Assembly: GCA_034359265.1 (NCBI GenBank)
Contig: CP136895.1
Span: 50,982,001-51,046,000, forward strand
Direction of reading: 5' to 3'
Source: Canna indica
Taxonomy: Eukaryota > Streptophyta > Magnoliopsida > Zingiberales > Cannaceae
DNA: 64,000 nucleotides
Of the stretch, positions 31,728 to 42,531 are shown piece by piece. A model generated the notes under the pieces. It saw only the letters and a list, made by a program, of their open reading frames with translations, searched no databases and had not been told where the DNA came from. Numbering within the stretch: position 1 is the stretch's first letter; every line of letters starts with the position of its first letter. The position numbers and the translations under genes were made by a program.

Positions 31728-32735
31728 TAATTTTTGTTTCTACCCTTTTGAATGACCAACACGAATATTTAAATAAGGATAAAGCTTTCATTCAGAAATT
31801 TCTCAATTATTATTCTCAACTTTGGTCCTCTATTCTGATTATTCTCTTAATTATTAATGCCCATAGGCATGTTTTTAAATAGATTACTCCTGACCTTGCT
31901 TATATCCTAATTACCCCTTTCTCTAGTCTTAAGATCTGGGAAACAATTAGATTTCCTTGGTAATGGTAAAAGTTCAGGATATGATGGTTTCACTATAGAA
32001 TTTTATAAGCACTACTGGAGTACTATTTCAGATGATTTTTGTCATTGTATGATTCTTTTTCATTCCTCTAGTTTTTTCCCTAGTGATTGGAACCAAACCA
32101 TTTTAACCTTCATCTCTAAATGTCAAAATCCTAAAATTGTTAAAGGCTATAGGCCTATAGCATTGTGTAATATTTCTTATAGAATACTCTCTAAGGTGCT
32201 GGCTAATAGACTTTTAAATTGCCTCCCACATCTGATTATTTATAAACAACCCGCTTTTGTAAAAGGCAAAAGCTTTCATGATAACATTTTGATTGTCCAA
32301 GAATTGATTCATCATTTCTATAATTCAAAAAGTAAATGCCCTTTTATCATTGTCAAAATTTACCTTGAGAAAGCCTTTGATCTCATTCAATGGTTTGCCA
32401 TCATTAAAGTTCTATCTTTTTGCAAGCTTCCTGAAAAAATTTATTATTTATACTTGTATTTCTACCACTTCTTTTGTTTGTACTATAAATGCTAACACTT
32501 TTGATTATTTTTTCCATATACACAAAGGTATTAAACAAGGGGATAGATTTTCCCTTTTCTTTATATCCTAGATGCTTAAACCCTTAGTAAATTAATTAAT
32601 TCTACCGTGGAAACAAAGCAACTCACTCCTTTCATTTTAGGTAAAAATTATCCATCAGTCATCGTTCATTGATGATATCATCTTCATTTTTAAGGCAAAC
32701 AACAAGATCATTGATACCATAAAAACAATTTTTAT
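31728..32735 (+). pseudogene. L1-type LINE ORF2 fragment (reverse transcriptase)
   Basis: The plus strand encodes pieces of a non-LTR reverse transcriptase: GNGKSSGYDGFTIEFYKHYW near 31965, then the open part 32049-32495 with KGYRPIALCNISYRILSKVL and NRLLNCLPHLI...QPAFVKGKS, and further on KGIKQGDRFSLFFIS and IDDIIFIFKANN (catalytic FxDD with Ile in the first place of the usual Y/F-A-D-D). Stops and frameshifts split it. Endonuclease, ORF1 and 3' poly(A) tail are absent. It lies between two pieces of family-P repeat. Confidence 0.85.
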
Positions 32736-33025
32736 CTGGACTAGACTAAAACCATTGGGCCCGGTCGAATTAGATTCAATAGCGCCCCACTATTCATTCT
32801 GTGCAAAACCAAGCGGCTGCATCTAGGGAGCACCGCCTGGCTACATGCCTGAATCAGACATGAGTCAGATCAAGCAGTTCTACCCCGGGACCCCTCCCGG
32901 TTGTACAAGGATACCCCGCATCATACCTTAACATAAGAGATACGCCATTACGAGCCCCTAATTTTCATAATCAACCTCGACCCATTCTGAGCAATATCAT
33001 CACGAGATTTTCGGGCGGCGTCATT
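32735..33025 (-). repeat. Partial second copy of family-P repeat
   Basis: Matches 31200-31490 in the same orientation (shared words GGACTAGACTA, GCGCCCCA, TACGCCATTA, GAGATT(G/T)TCGGGCGG). Confidence 0.65.
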
Positions 33026-33165
33026 GTTGGCCTAAGATTTTTAATCTTAGTCTTAATCTCGATTTTGATGATAACAAATATGGTGTTGGGGTGCGAATAG
33101 AAAAATACAGCAAAAAATAGAATTTTAAAATTCAAACACCTCGAAAAACAACGATAACAAACATG
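33026..33165. repeat. Two abutting LTR end fragments
   Basis: 33027-33083 (TGTTGGCCTAAGATTTTTAA, then GATGATAACAAATATGG) matches the first 60 bp of the LTR of element E in plus orientation. From 33085 (TGTTGGGGTGCG) to about 33165 it matches the terminal part of the A/B-family LTR in minus orientation. Confidence 0.55.
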
Positions 33166-33250
33166 CATTCATTCACATGCATGGTATGAACCTCACCTCT
33201 CCCATTCTTTCACATGCATTAATTCACATGCATTGATTCACATACCTGGC
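33165..33250 (+). repeat. Short degenerate tandem repeat
   Basis: Several copies of ATTCACATGCATT-like words. Confidence 0.6.
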
Positions 33251-33559
33251 ATATGCCCATCCAAATGGGGCCTAAGACAATTGCCTTATTGGCCTAGTGG
33301 ATGGGCCGGCCTTGAGCCATATATTTTAGTGGGTTTAAGGTTGAAAGACTTCAATACAAGCATATTTGACAACTCATTACTGCATAGTCTCAGAAGATTA
33401 GAAACATTAGAATGATATATGAAAGTAACTGATTACCTAAATGATTACCTAAATGACATATCTGAAATGCTATATGGCTACCAAATACAGTTTTGGATCT
33501 TCAGCCACACCAGATCCATTCATTTTATGTTGAATGAATTTATATTTTTTGATTCTTTT

Positions 33560-33893
33560 AAAAAAAATATGCACATTTGCGACGGTTCTGCGACGGCAAG
33601 AGCCGTCGTAGATAATCTGGTCGCGTGTGGTTGCAATGCCGTCGCGGATATAAATGTTGCGACGACAAACTGGGTCGCAGATGTCACACGACCACATTTT
33701 GCGACGGTATTAAGCCGTCGCAGAACGGTCGCAGAAAATATTTACTTATGGCCGCGGAGGTGGCGGTTGCAAACTTTCAGCGACTACCTCTTTTGCGACC
33801 ATTGTTTGCGACCGCCCGTGGTCGTCGCAGAAGGTCTTTAATGACTGTTTGCGACGACAGTGTCCGTCGTAGATGACCAAATTTTTAGTAGTG
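33560..33893. mobile_element. Truncated CACTA end, same family as the 14.1-20.5 kb element
   Basis: The right terminus ACCAAATTTTTAGTAGTG at 33893 is the inverted counterpart of the 14117 terminus (CACTACTAAATAATTGGTC), and the 330 bp before it are CGTCGC/GCGACGG subterminal repeats. The left end is missing. Frames here are repeat translations. Confidence 0.8.
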
Positions 33894-34022
33894 AGGCAAC
33901 TTTTGCGACGGCATTGCGACTGGCGGAACAACCGTCGCAAAATTAACAACTCTATGACGGTTTTGCGACCAATCGTCGATCGCTTTGTGCGACGGCTAGA
34001 TGCTGTCGCAACACCCGTCGTC
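33894..34022. mobile_element. Second CACTA subterminal fragment
   Basis: GCGACGG-type subterminal repeats continue for 125 bp beyond the terminus at 33893 without a new CACTA end, so two broken copies are joined or one was inserted into another. Confidence 0.6.
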
Positions 34023-34199
34023 GAATTAAATAATAATTAAATAATTAAATGTCGGTACTCTCTCTCCTTTGTTTCCTTTCATTTATTTTCTTTCCTGTTT
34101 CTGATCCCATCGGATTTAAATAATTAAATGCCTTCACCCCCCAATCATCGAAGGCTTGCATCGACTTATAAAAATCCAACCAATTACACGGTTGCCTAC

Positions 34200-34640
34200 T
34201 ACTGGCTTCCTCCAAATGGCCTTCGCCGACCCTGCACAATGCTCGCCCTCCCTCGCCTCGCCTCGGATTCCCTCCCCGCCACCCCTCGCGGCCGCCCCTT
34301 CGGATCTCCTCAATCCATCTCGCTCCTCTCCCTCAGCCGCTTCTCCTCCCCGCGGGCCTCCCCGGACTCCTCCAGTTGCTGGTGGTGGACCCCGCTGCCG
34401 CTCCTTAGTGATCAGTGGATGAGGCGGAAGAGAGTTGTTGCCGACGGTGGCGGGAGTGCTGGTGGTGGAGCCAAGGGATGGCAGAGGAGGAGGACGATGG
34501 GGATCCTTCTATGGGGTGGCTTGGTTGTGTTGTTCTTCCTCATGAATTGGTGGATGTTCTCCCGGCTTCAGGACACGCCCATTCCATTACGTCGCAGGAG
34601 TCCCTCGTTCCTGTTCTTGCCTCGGTCGTTCATCATGGTA
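34200..34640 (+). pseudogene. GC-rich exon-like segment, unidentified, with one membrane segment
   Basis: The sequence is sharply GC-richer than its neighbours. One frame (from 34418) gives a Gly/Arg-rich basic stretch, then MGILLWGGLVVLFFLMNWWM, a single predicted membrane helix, in the style of a type II membrane protein N-terminus. Another frame is also open, so coding is not certain. It lies upstream of, and on the same strand as, the rhamnogalacturonan lyase fragments but does not resemble that family. Confidence 0.3.
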
Positions 34641-34781
34641 TTTCGTGCTGCATTTCTTGATAAATTAATTTGGTGGCTGATTTCGTTAATGGTGAAAATT
34701 TGATGTATTATAATGTAATGGTGTCTAGGGTTTTTCCGTTAACTAGTAACTAGTAACAATTTTTTTGTTCTTCACCACCAG

Positions 34782-36420
34782 TTGGTTTTTGGCAAATGAC
34801 ACCCAGCGATGAGTTTCGAACAGGAGGGCTTGTCAAGCAAGATCTAATGTCTCATGTTGGCCCCACCACTTTAGCTGTAAGTATTATGTTCTTATCATTA
34901 TTCCCAAACTTTTAACATCTTTTAATAAATATGATGTAGTCTTGTAGATTTGAGAAGAAGCATACAGATGGAACCCTATTGTGAGAACCATATAAAGATC
35001 TTTTGACAGTAGATCATGTGTTCATTAATTATGAGAAACAATTCTATGATAGAACTAAGATGTTAGTTTATTTCCGAGGGGGAGAAACTATATATCCTTT
35101 TTTAAAATCAAACACTAAGGTATTGTTTGGTTTACACATGAAGTAAGTTCCTCTAGGAAGTTGCATTTCTCATGAATTAAATTCCTTTATGAATTACCTA
35201 TGAAATGACAAAAAATATGTTTGGTTGACATATTTAAATGGTACCTGCAGAAAATTTCCAGTAACATTTCACACAAACTAAAAGCAATGATATTCAACAA
35301 CCTATTTCATAGCATGGATCATTTACATATTTTTTCTGCTTGTGTACCATCTGATGCAGTCTTTCTTAAGTATTCTAATAAAGAGATTCTTTGGTTCTAT
35401 TTTTTTTCTCTTCCTATCTCTCTTTGTATTAAAATGATAATTGATGGCTTTAGTATATCCTTACTAAATAGTCTGATGTTTTGTTTATACTATCGAAATT
35501 ACAATAATTTGGTTATTCAAATTTTAAGTATTGCAGGTGTGACTGTACTATTGGACCATGGATCATGGTAGTTATATATGAAATGCCAGCTTTACCCTTT
35601 ATTCTGTACTCCTGCAATCCTGCTATTTTGAGACACATTGTTGGAGTCAACATATAATATTGTATCTCACATATCTAAAACTTTTATGGTTTTATGGCAT
35701 AAGATATATTTTGAATGTTTTGCAAAGGGTACACATAAGAGTAACTTTTTCTTTTTCTACCATTATGAACTTGTATATTTATCTTTTAAAAGATTCCTGT
35801 TATCTTTTATTCTAATATTGCATTCCTCCAATCAATTTTGCTGATATATTATTGTCATATTCATTGAGGCTGAGGAGAAGAGGCTATTATAAGAATTTGT
35901 CAATTTTCTATCATTTAGGTTTGAATTCTGATTTATACCTTGTTTCTTCATCAAGCCAGACACTGACTGAAGTGGAGAGTTGGCCTTACAAATTTCTATT
36001 TTCGGAAGATTTCCAAAAAAGTGAAAGCAAAGAGGGTTTGTTGCCGGGAGATTACTTGTTCGAGATAAGTATGATGTGCTTTCTTAAAATGATTGACTGA
36101 ATATAGCAGATCCATTTAATTCCTAACATTAAAATATGTTCAGTAGTTCATTCATACTTCTGGAAAATGCAACGAGAACATAGTTCATTCATTAAATGTG
36201 TTACCTAATTAGCTAATTCCACTTGTGAGAATATACTTTCTCATCCAAAATTTTCATGAGCAACATAGGCGGGTTTTGTTGGGAAATAAAAATTTAATCA
36301 TTTTTTCTGGTTAGGTTCATAGATGAAGATGAGTTTTACGAGAGCACTGCTTTTGTTGGTTTGGCTTTACTTGGAGAAGCTGGCCCTGGCAAAGAGAATG
36401 CAAGGTTACCATGGACATGA
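34782..36420 (+). pseudogene. Rhamnogalacturonan endolyase (PL4) gene fragment
   Basis: Three exon remnants in order are seen. (1) 34782-34876, acceptor CACCACCAG and donor GTAAGT, encodes FWQMTPSDEFRTGGLVKQDL then SHVGPTTLA. (2) About 35919-36083, after TCATTTAG, encodes VESWPYKFLFSEDFQKSESK, then, after a frame change, GFVAGRLLVRDKYDV. (3) About 36315-36420 encodes FIDEDEFYESTAFVGLALLG followed by EAGPGKENA. All three are typical of plant pectin lyases of polysaccharide lyase family 4, which cleave the rhamnogalacturonan I backbone in the cell wall by beta-elimination. The frameshift in exon 2 and the absence of the N-terminal and C-terminal exons make it a pseudogene. Intron 1 contains a possible Harbinger fragment. 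Confidence 0.78.
35115..35290. mobile_element. Possible Harbinger-like fragment
   Basis: TAAGGTATTGTTTGGTTTACAC resembles a Harbinger terminus next to TAA, and ATGTTTGGTTGACATA follows 90 bp later. The opposite end and TSD are not clear. Confidence 0.3.
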
Positions 36421-36589
36421 AATCTCTCTCGTGTGTGTATTTGGTACTCATATAGTCATACCTCTACTTTTGTTTAATATACTCATAAAATAGGATATTT
36501 CAGGGATACCAATTTCTAGTCTGATGATGAAGGAACTTCTTTATTAAAAATGTACGAACAAGAGATTATAATCTTTATGCATGGTTCCT

Positions 36590-37533
36590 GGTGTTATTGG
36601 TGATTACTGATTGGATATAACTATAACTATTACCGATTAAAAATATATGAAACGAATACGCGATGAAGGAGTTTCTCGATAACCCTAAATTGTAGGGATT
36701 GACATATGTTAAATAAAAAATCAATAAAAATTTAATTTATAGAGATAAATTAAAATTTATATTTAGTTTGATTTAATTAATTTTGAATTAATTATAAATC
36801 TATTAGATATAAATTATTATTTTGGAGGCAAACTCCGAAATTTTAAATTCCGGGGAGAGGTTTTAAAAAGGGGGGCCAAGTCTACCTTAGTAGCAATCTA
36901 TGCCCCTTATAGATAGATGATCTAACATCCTTCAATGGGGTTAAGCAAATTGGTTATTCATCTTGGAGAAGGTTTAAGATTGAATTCTTGAGAGGCTTCT
37001 TGAAGAGAAAGACTCCAAAAAGCTTCTCTTGATCTCCATGGGTGGTCGGCCATCATGTTCTTCCTTCCCGGGTTTATGAAGCCGAATTGAAGGTCTCTTC
37101 CTCTTGGGTGTGTATCTCCTTCATCTTCTTGAAGGAGTCCAAGAAGGACAACAAGGTATTCCTTCATCTTCTTTCTCGTTCCGTAGTTTTCTCATCCCCT
37201 CTTCCTTTTTGGTGCTCGATTCTTGGTGGAAGGGCCGACTTTACCTTGGTGCGTTTTAGGGTTGAGATTGCCTCTCCATTGAGCCACAACGAGTCTTGGT
37301 GTTCGCTGCCCCTTGGTTGCGAGACGCTTGGTGTGAACCTTCCTTGGAGAACGTGCGCGTGGACATCTTGAAACAGGTATAGGAGCAGCCATACCATTAG
37401 TAGTATAAGGTATATCTTCTCATTCTACTCGTAGATTGAATTCTTTAAAGATTGCTAAAATTGATCGTTGTTTTCGGGATGGTTTGAATTTTTAAATCGC
37501 TTTTCCGCTATGCTTTTTCTTCCCATCCCAACA
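36590..37533 (+). repeat. 3' half of an A/B-family Copia LTR, plus orientation
   Basis: It is the reverse complement of 52512-53440 and ends TTCCCATCCCAACA at 37533, the LTR end. The 5' half is absent; the rhamnogalacturonan lyase relic precedes it. It abuts an opposite-facing LTR part at 37534. Confidence 0.75.
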
Positions 37534-37974
37534 CTATCACCCGAGGAACATCTTATCGACACTCGTGTAATGATTCTATTATGTGTTCCTCGTGTAGGTC
37601 TGTTCAGTGAACTCATTCCCTAATGAGCACCTGCACTTGTACAATAATGACAGTTCATAGGTAACTGTGACATCAACTACCCCCTATTGTGTAGAGCATG
37701 TATTAAGTGCACTAGTCTTCCCGGAATCACCAATCCCCTAATCGGTGATCCTACGACTAGGAACATTTAGAACAAGGACATATAAATTCCAAGTCTCACT
37801 AGCATGATCTCATCATGGCCTTGGAATCATTCGTTCGGGTTCATAGGGTTCATCACAATCTAATACAAAAAATATAAATACAACATATGATGAAAAGTTA
37901 CCTCATTTATTCATTATCAAAAATAGTTTCTTACACATCGACATGTGATTAGCTCAAAGGCACTATTTCTTTCA
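37534..37974 (-). repeat. Start of the 3' LTR of Copia element A, minus orientation
   Basis: It is collinear with 54157-54598, the first part of LTR B, starting TGAAAGAAATAGTGCC (minus, from 37974), immediately after a polypurine tract AAGTGGGAG (37975-37985). Only the first 440 bp remain; then the plus-oriented LTR end follows. Confidence 0.75.
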
Positions 37975-37995
37975 AACTCCCACTTGCACTTGTAG

Positions 37996-38296
37996 CTAAT
38001 CATTACGGTATCTAATACCCATACAATTTAAGTGGCAATCGAACTGCTGTTGTGATAATAGTTTTGTGAATGAATCTATTATATTGTCTTTCGTGTCGAC
38101 ACATTCGACATTTATATCAACTCGTCCAACGATGTCTCTGATAAGGTGATACCGCCTTAGGATGTGTTTTGACTTGTGATGAGATCTAGGTTCCTTTGCT
38201 TGAGCAACAACCCCAATATTATCACAATAAATAGGGATTGGACCGGTAAACTCAGGAACAACACCCAACTCAGGGATAAACTTCTTTATCCACACT
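37996..38296 (-). pseudogene. Copia A RNase H domain, C-terminal part
   Basis: The minus frame gives WIKKFIPELG, then PIYCDNIGVVAQAKEP, HKSKHILRRYHLIRD and a C-terminal GIRYRND, the distal half of Copia RNase H that degrades the RNA strand of the hybrid. A stop precedes the polypurine tract and the LTR. The active-site Asp in CDN is present. The domain is cut at 38296 by the CACTA insertion; the proximal half with ADSVIETEYIAASEAAKKG lies at 42532-42610. Confidence 0.88.
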
Positions 38297-39928
38297 CACT
38301 ACAAGAAATATTATATTTCCCGGGGGTCGCGACCCCCACTAAAACTAACCATGGCCCCTAGAAAAGCCTTTTAGCGAGGGCCTCGCGGCCCCCATATGTC
38401 GTCAGGAAAGAATGTCTCGGTAAAAATATATCAAACCTTTACCGAAGGTTAATGAACGGCCTCCGGAAAATGTAACTTTTCCTTAATTACATAACACTAC
38501 ACCAAGAACCAATTCAATCTTTTCTGCATTGTGATATACTGTTCTATTCACATGTTTTTTTTTAATTGCAAATACGAGTCTATATAGAAAAAGATGGCCT
38601 ACTGCAAGATAGAAAAAAAAGAAACACATATCAGGAAGACACAATTAATGTCAAACCACACCATAATAATTTCATTGAAATTTTCATGCTTTTATCCAAA
38701 AAAACCTTTATGCTCTTCATATTGATTTTTGCTCAACCTAAAGCTTTCTAGACTAAGTTCAAGCTAAGCTTTCCCTAGCATGAACTAGTATGCTTTTGCT
38801 ATATATTATATATCCACAAATAGCTAGAAATCTGACAAAAAAGTTTATTATTTAAGTCTTTGCAAGCATCATTCAATTTCCAGTTATATACATAGAGTTA
38901 TCATCAATTATTGCTGATAGTCAAAAATGTTCTAACATATCAGACAATATATTAATTCTGCTTAGTTGAGACTAGAGATGTATATATTTCATTTTTTTTA
39001 GGAAATAAGAGCTAATTACATAACATGTACCTAAATTTTCATTGGGGTTTCAAATTGATACCCAAACAAAATCTTTTCAGTATTGAACTGGAAAGTTAGC
39101 AAGAGAGAGACAAAGAATGAAAGAGAACATCAATTTCTATCTATAGCACATTCAGTCATTAGTGGAATCAGGCATTTTTGGGAATAGTAATGCATCATTA
39201 GCCTCAATTATGAGAAATGCTTTCAGTGAAGCTGTGTTTTGAATGAAGCTCCATTCCAATGGATGATGAAGTTGTGTTTTGGATGAAGCTCCATTCCAAG
39301 TATAAAAACATGGGATGCAAATAAATCAAATGAATGGAACAAGGGGAGAGAATCTTGGCTCAAGCATGATGGAAAGAAAAGCCAATTTGAAGCATACATC
39401 ACATTTTCTATCTGACAAAAATTGAAATCAATAATAAGAATCAGACATTTACCATCCTGACAAAACTTGATATCAATAATTAGAATTAGACATTTCCCAT
39501 CAAGTGCAATGTAATCTACGCTTATCGTATTCTATGTGAACATAAGATATATTGTCATGAGAAAAACCACTTCAAAAAATTAGCTAATACCACTTCTTGT
39601 GATATTACAGAGCTGAAAAAAATTGCTTTGCTCTGATATAGAAATGTAGCCTGAAACATCTTTAATTCAATCACCTCGGGAGCCTTGTGTTAAGCTTCAT
39701 TAGTAGCTCAAATTGAATAATGTAATCTACAAGTCACCATCAAACCATTAAGCAAATTTAAATTCACCACCAAACCGTTAAGCAAATTTCTGAGTATAAG
39801 ATTTCAGAGTTGACAAGTCTTCATATTGAGAAACAATGATCAAAGGATCCAAAATACATCATAGTGAGAGTTAATAAGGATAGGATATATCTGCAAGACT
39901 TGTAATGGAAACACAGCTCAGAATACAC

Positions 39929-40047
39929 CTTAAAGGATGGAGTTTTTTGCAAGTCTTCTTTTGGTTCCACCACCAAGTGTGCCATTGGAGAATTGCCAAC
40001 AAAATATGTATGATTAAGTACCCCAATAACAGATTTTAATGCTGATT
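39929..40047 (-). pseudogene. Exon-like segment in the CACTA element, unidentified
   Basis: On the minus strand 119 nt are open between AG (GCAATGTGCAG) and GT (AAG|GTGTATTC). They encode ESALKSVIGVLNHTYFVGNS followed by PMAHLVVEPKEDLQKTPSFK. I do not recognise the family. The clean splice borders and open frame suggest a captured internal exon of a host gene. Confidence 0.4.
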
Positions 40048-41051
40048 CTGCACATTGCAAAGAACAATAAAACTGGCTCAAAAGAATGAAGAATATTAAC
40101 CTTTCTGCATATCCTACATAGATTCTGAGCTTCAATTTAAGAGCAAAGAATTCATTCTTAATTGATATGCCTATTGTCCTTTTGGTTGTTATTTAGATGA
40201 GAATGAAAAATTAACAATAGTCATGTCATAAGAGATGCATTCAGAGGCTTTGTTATGCTTTGGTTCCAATTCCTGCTAGTATGGATGAATCAGGTGATTC
40301 TCATGATTTTGATGAGGTGAGCCTTTAAGTATTTTTTATCAGATATTAGTCTTAAAATATATTCTCATGATTTTGATGAGGTGAGGCTAACCTGTGCTTG
40401 GTCTTCTTATTCAAAATAAATTTCTGAAAGAGTAACTGAAGTCTCACACAAAGATGTTGTTTGATTACTAACATATGCTTCATGTCATGGACTTATAGGA
40501 TAATGGAGCTGTATCTTATTGAAAACGTTTTATTTCTTGGTTATATTTAGTTTTTTTCCCTGATATTAGCCTTCTATTTCGATTCTGGTTAAGTCATGGA
40601 GATCACCACTTTTACAATAATAAGGACAAATAGCATCTTCATTTAGGTGAATCTATCAGCTTAGCATGGTATTTATCTGCTACAAAAGGCATGAATCAAT
40701 GAACATATTTTGGGATCATAGACCATCATCTGAAATAGTTTTGCAAACTCAGTGGAACAGACCTTTCATGTTTACAGAACAGACTACAATCAATTGCCCT
40801 AACCAAACATATTTTGCAGCATGAAGTAAAGATCTGATACAACCATATTTTGGGATCATAGACCATCATCTGAAATAGTTTTGCAAAACTCTAAATGCTT
40901 TAGCAAAATGTGTCTTCAGAGCAAAACTTCGAACAAGGTAGTCAAAAATCAAGCTTTAACATGTTAACATTAGTGAGTACAAGAAGACCACAAGACGCTA
41001 CCTGATGCTGGTAGATTGATAACGTTGAAGAACTCACCATCTAGCATAACA

Positions 41052-41237
41052 CCAAGCAAAATTGATATCGGTGGCCTGGTTGAGGAGGATGATCATGCGC
41101 TTCCGCGAAATCTAGGGCTTCTCGTCGATCTTGGACTTGAGCTCCTCCCACGCCTCCTTGCACGGCCAGAAGTAATAGGGGCACAGCGGGATGGTGTCGT
41201 GCCCCGGGATCACCTGGTCCAACGCAAGCCCTATGTT
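41052..41237 (-). pseudogene. Captured plastid ribosomal protein PSRP3 (Ycf65-like) exon
   Basis: After an acceptor CTGCAG the minus strand encodes [19 protein letters not shown] then [22 protein letters not shown], a stop, then ISRKRMIILLNQATDI. This is the conserved core of plastid-specific 30S ribosomal protein 3 (PSRP3, cyanobacterial Ycf65). The stop falls where the family has Trp (TGG to TAG), and the last residues after NQATDI lose the usual INLWQ end. The GC-rich exon is surrounded by AT-rich CACTA sequence. The upstream GC-rich stretch to about 41440 may hold more of the captured gene, including two copies of a GAAAGACGAGGCAAACA word. It is broken and not functional. Confidence 0.82.
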
Positions 41238-41559
41238 CTGCAGCGTTAGATATTGATCGAGAGAAAGAGGAGATAGGTGGTTGCGGTGGTGAAAGACGAG
41301 GCAAACAAATATTTGGGAGATGAGACGTCTGTTGCGTGGGAAGGGAAGGATGGGTTGGGAGGTGAGATCACACTGCATCTTCCCCTCCGCTCCGTTGCTC
41401 TCACGCTGATCTCGCCATCTCCGGTGAAAGACGAGGCAAACATATATTCTATGTTTTGTGTTTTTCTGGGGGGCCCGAGAAAAGTCTATGCTTTGCTGGG
41501 CCACCATCTAGCCCCTGGAAAATATTGTTTTGCTGGGGCAATATCCCAGAAATTTTTGA

Positions 41560-42350
41560 GGTTTTTTTTATTAATAAAAATTATTTTCTGATTTGATTTT
41601 AGTAAAATTAAAAATTTAATTTTAATTTCTAATTTTTAATTTTTTAAAAACAAACCACATCAATTTTAGTTAGTTGAAATTAGTGAATATTTATTTAATT
41701 ATAAAAAATAATATTAATTTTTTTTGAATATTTTTAATAGTAATTAAATATTTAGTTAGTTTACAAAATTAAATATTTGTTAATACGATTATAAAATATT
41801 TATATGATTTAATTAATTAAGTTATTAATAATTTAAGATTTTTTTTTTCAATTAGATATAAAAATTAATTAATAGTTATTATAAAATTTCAAAAAAATAA
41901 GTTCAATGATCTAAAATTAGGTTTGATTAAATTATAAATAGACAAACTTCAAGAAAATTGAGTTATTTAAAATTTGAATTTGAGTCAATTAGATATAAAT
42001 TAATTTAATTAATTTATAAATTTAAGATAAAAGTTTGAGTTGAAAATAATAATTTTTATTTTTATTTTTAAAAATTAGATATAGTTTGATTTATTTTTAA
42101 ATTAATTAATTTTATAAAAAAAATATTTATAATTACAAAGTTGCCACTATATTTTGATAATGAAATCGATAGTCTCGAAACCACATAAAACAACATTCTG
42201 GTGTTTTCTTTTAAGAAAATTGGTTTCGTTTTCATTCTGGTTTCGATTCAGTTTCATGAAAACACTGAACCTAACACGTTTTTGTAAGCAGTTTTGATTT
42301 CAGTGAAACTGGAACTATGAAAACAAACTTGGTTTCGTTGTTTTGTACGG
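41560..42350. mobile_element. Harbinger-related insert inside the CACTA element
   Basis: Its interior is homologous over most of its length to the Harbinger element at 16847-17671 (shared words such as ATTAAATATTTAGTTAGTTTA and TTTGAGTCAATTAGATATAA). The terminal inverted repeats are eroded and no TSD can be assigned. Confidence 0.6.
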
Positions 42351-42531
42351 GAAGATAATATTTTGCTCGATCAGGAAAATAATATTTTCCTGAGAGCCAA
42401 ATGTTGGTTCCCACGAAAATAATATTTTGCTGGGTCCAGGCTCTGACCTATGAGAAAACTATATTTTGTTGGGGCCAGAGTGCGACCCCCATTAATAGCA
42501 GTGATGAAAAATGATATTTCTTATAATGACT

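Larger units (their letters stand above)
38294..42531 (-). mobile_element. CACTA element with captured exons, TSD ACT
   Basis: The left terminus CACTACAAGAAATATTATAT (38297) pairs with the right terminus ATGATATTTCTTATAATG (42528, two terminal changes), and ACT flanks both sides (38294-38296, 42529-42531). Subterminal sequence is GGGGGTCGCGACCCCC-like at the left and GTGCGACCCCCATTAATAG at the right. It is a different CACTA family from the 14.1-kb element. No transposase was found. It contains a PSRP3 exon fragment (41052-41237), an unknown exon-like segment (39929-40047), local duplications and a Harbinger-related insert (41560-42350). It is inserted in the RNase H domain of Copia A. Most of 38400-39900 has no recognisable content. 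Confidence 0.87.

Noticed and set aside
33419..33949. Several overlapping frames of 60-140 codons
   Set aside because: They lie on CACTA subterminal CGTCGC repeats; codon usage follows the repeat.
34128..34703. 191-codon frame as one protein-coding gene
   Set aside because: Two frames are equally open in GC-rich DNA, no family match over its length; kept only as an exon-like segment of low confidence.
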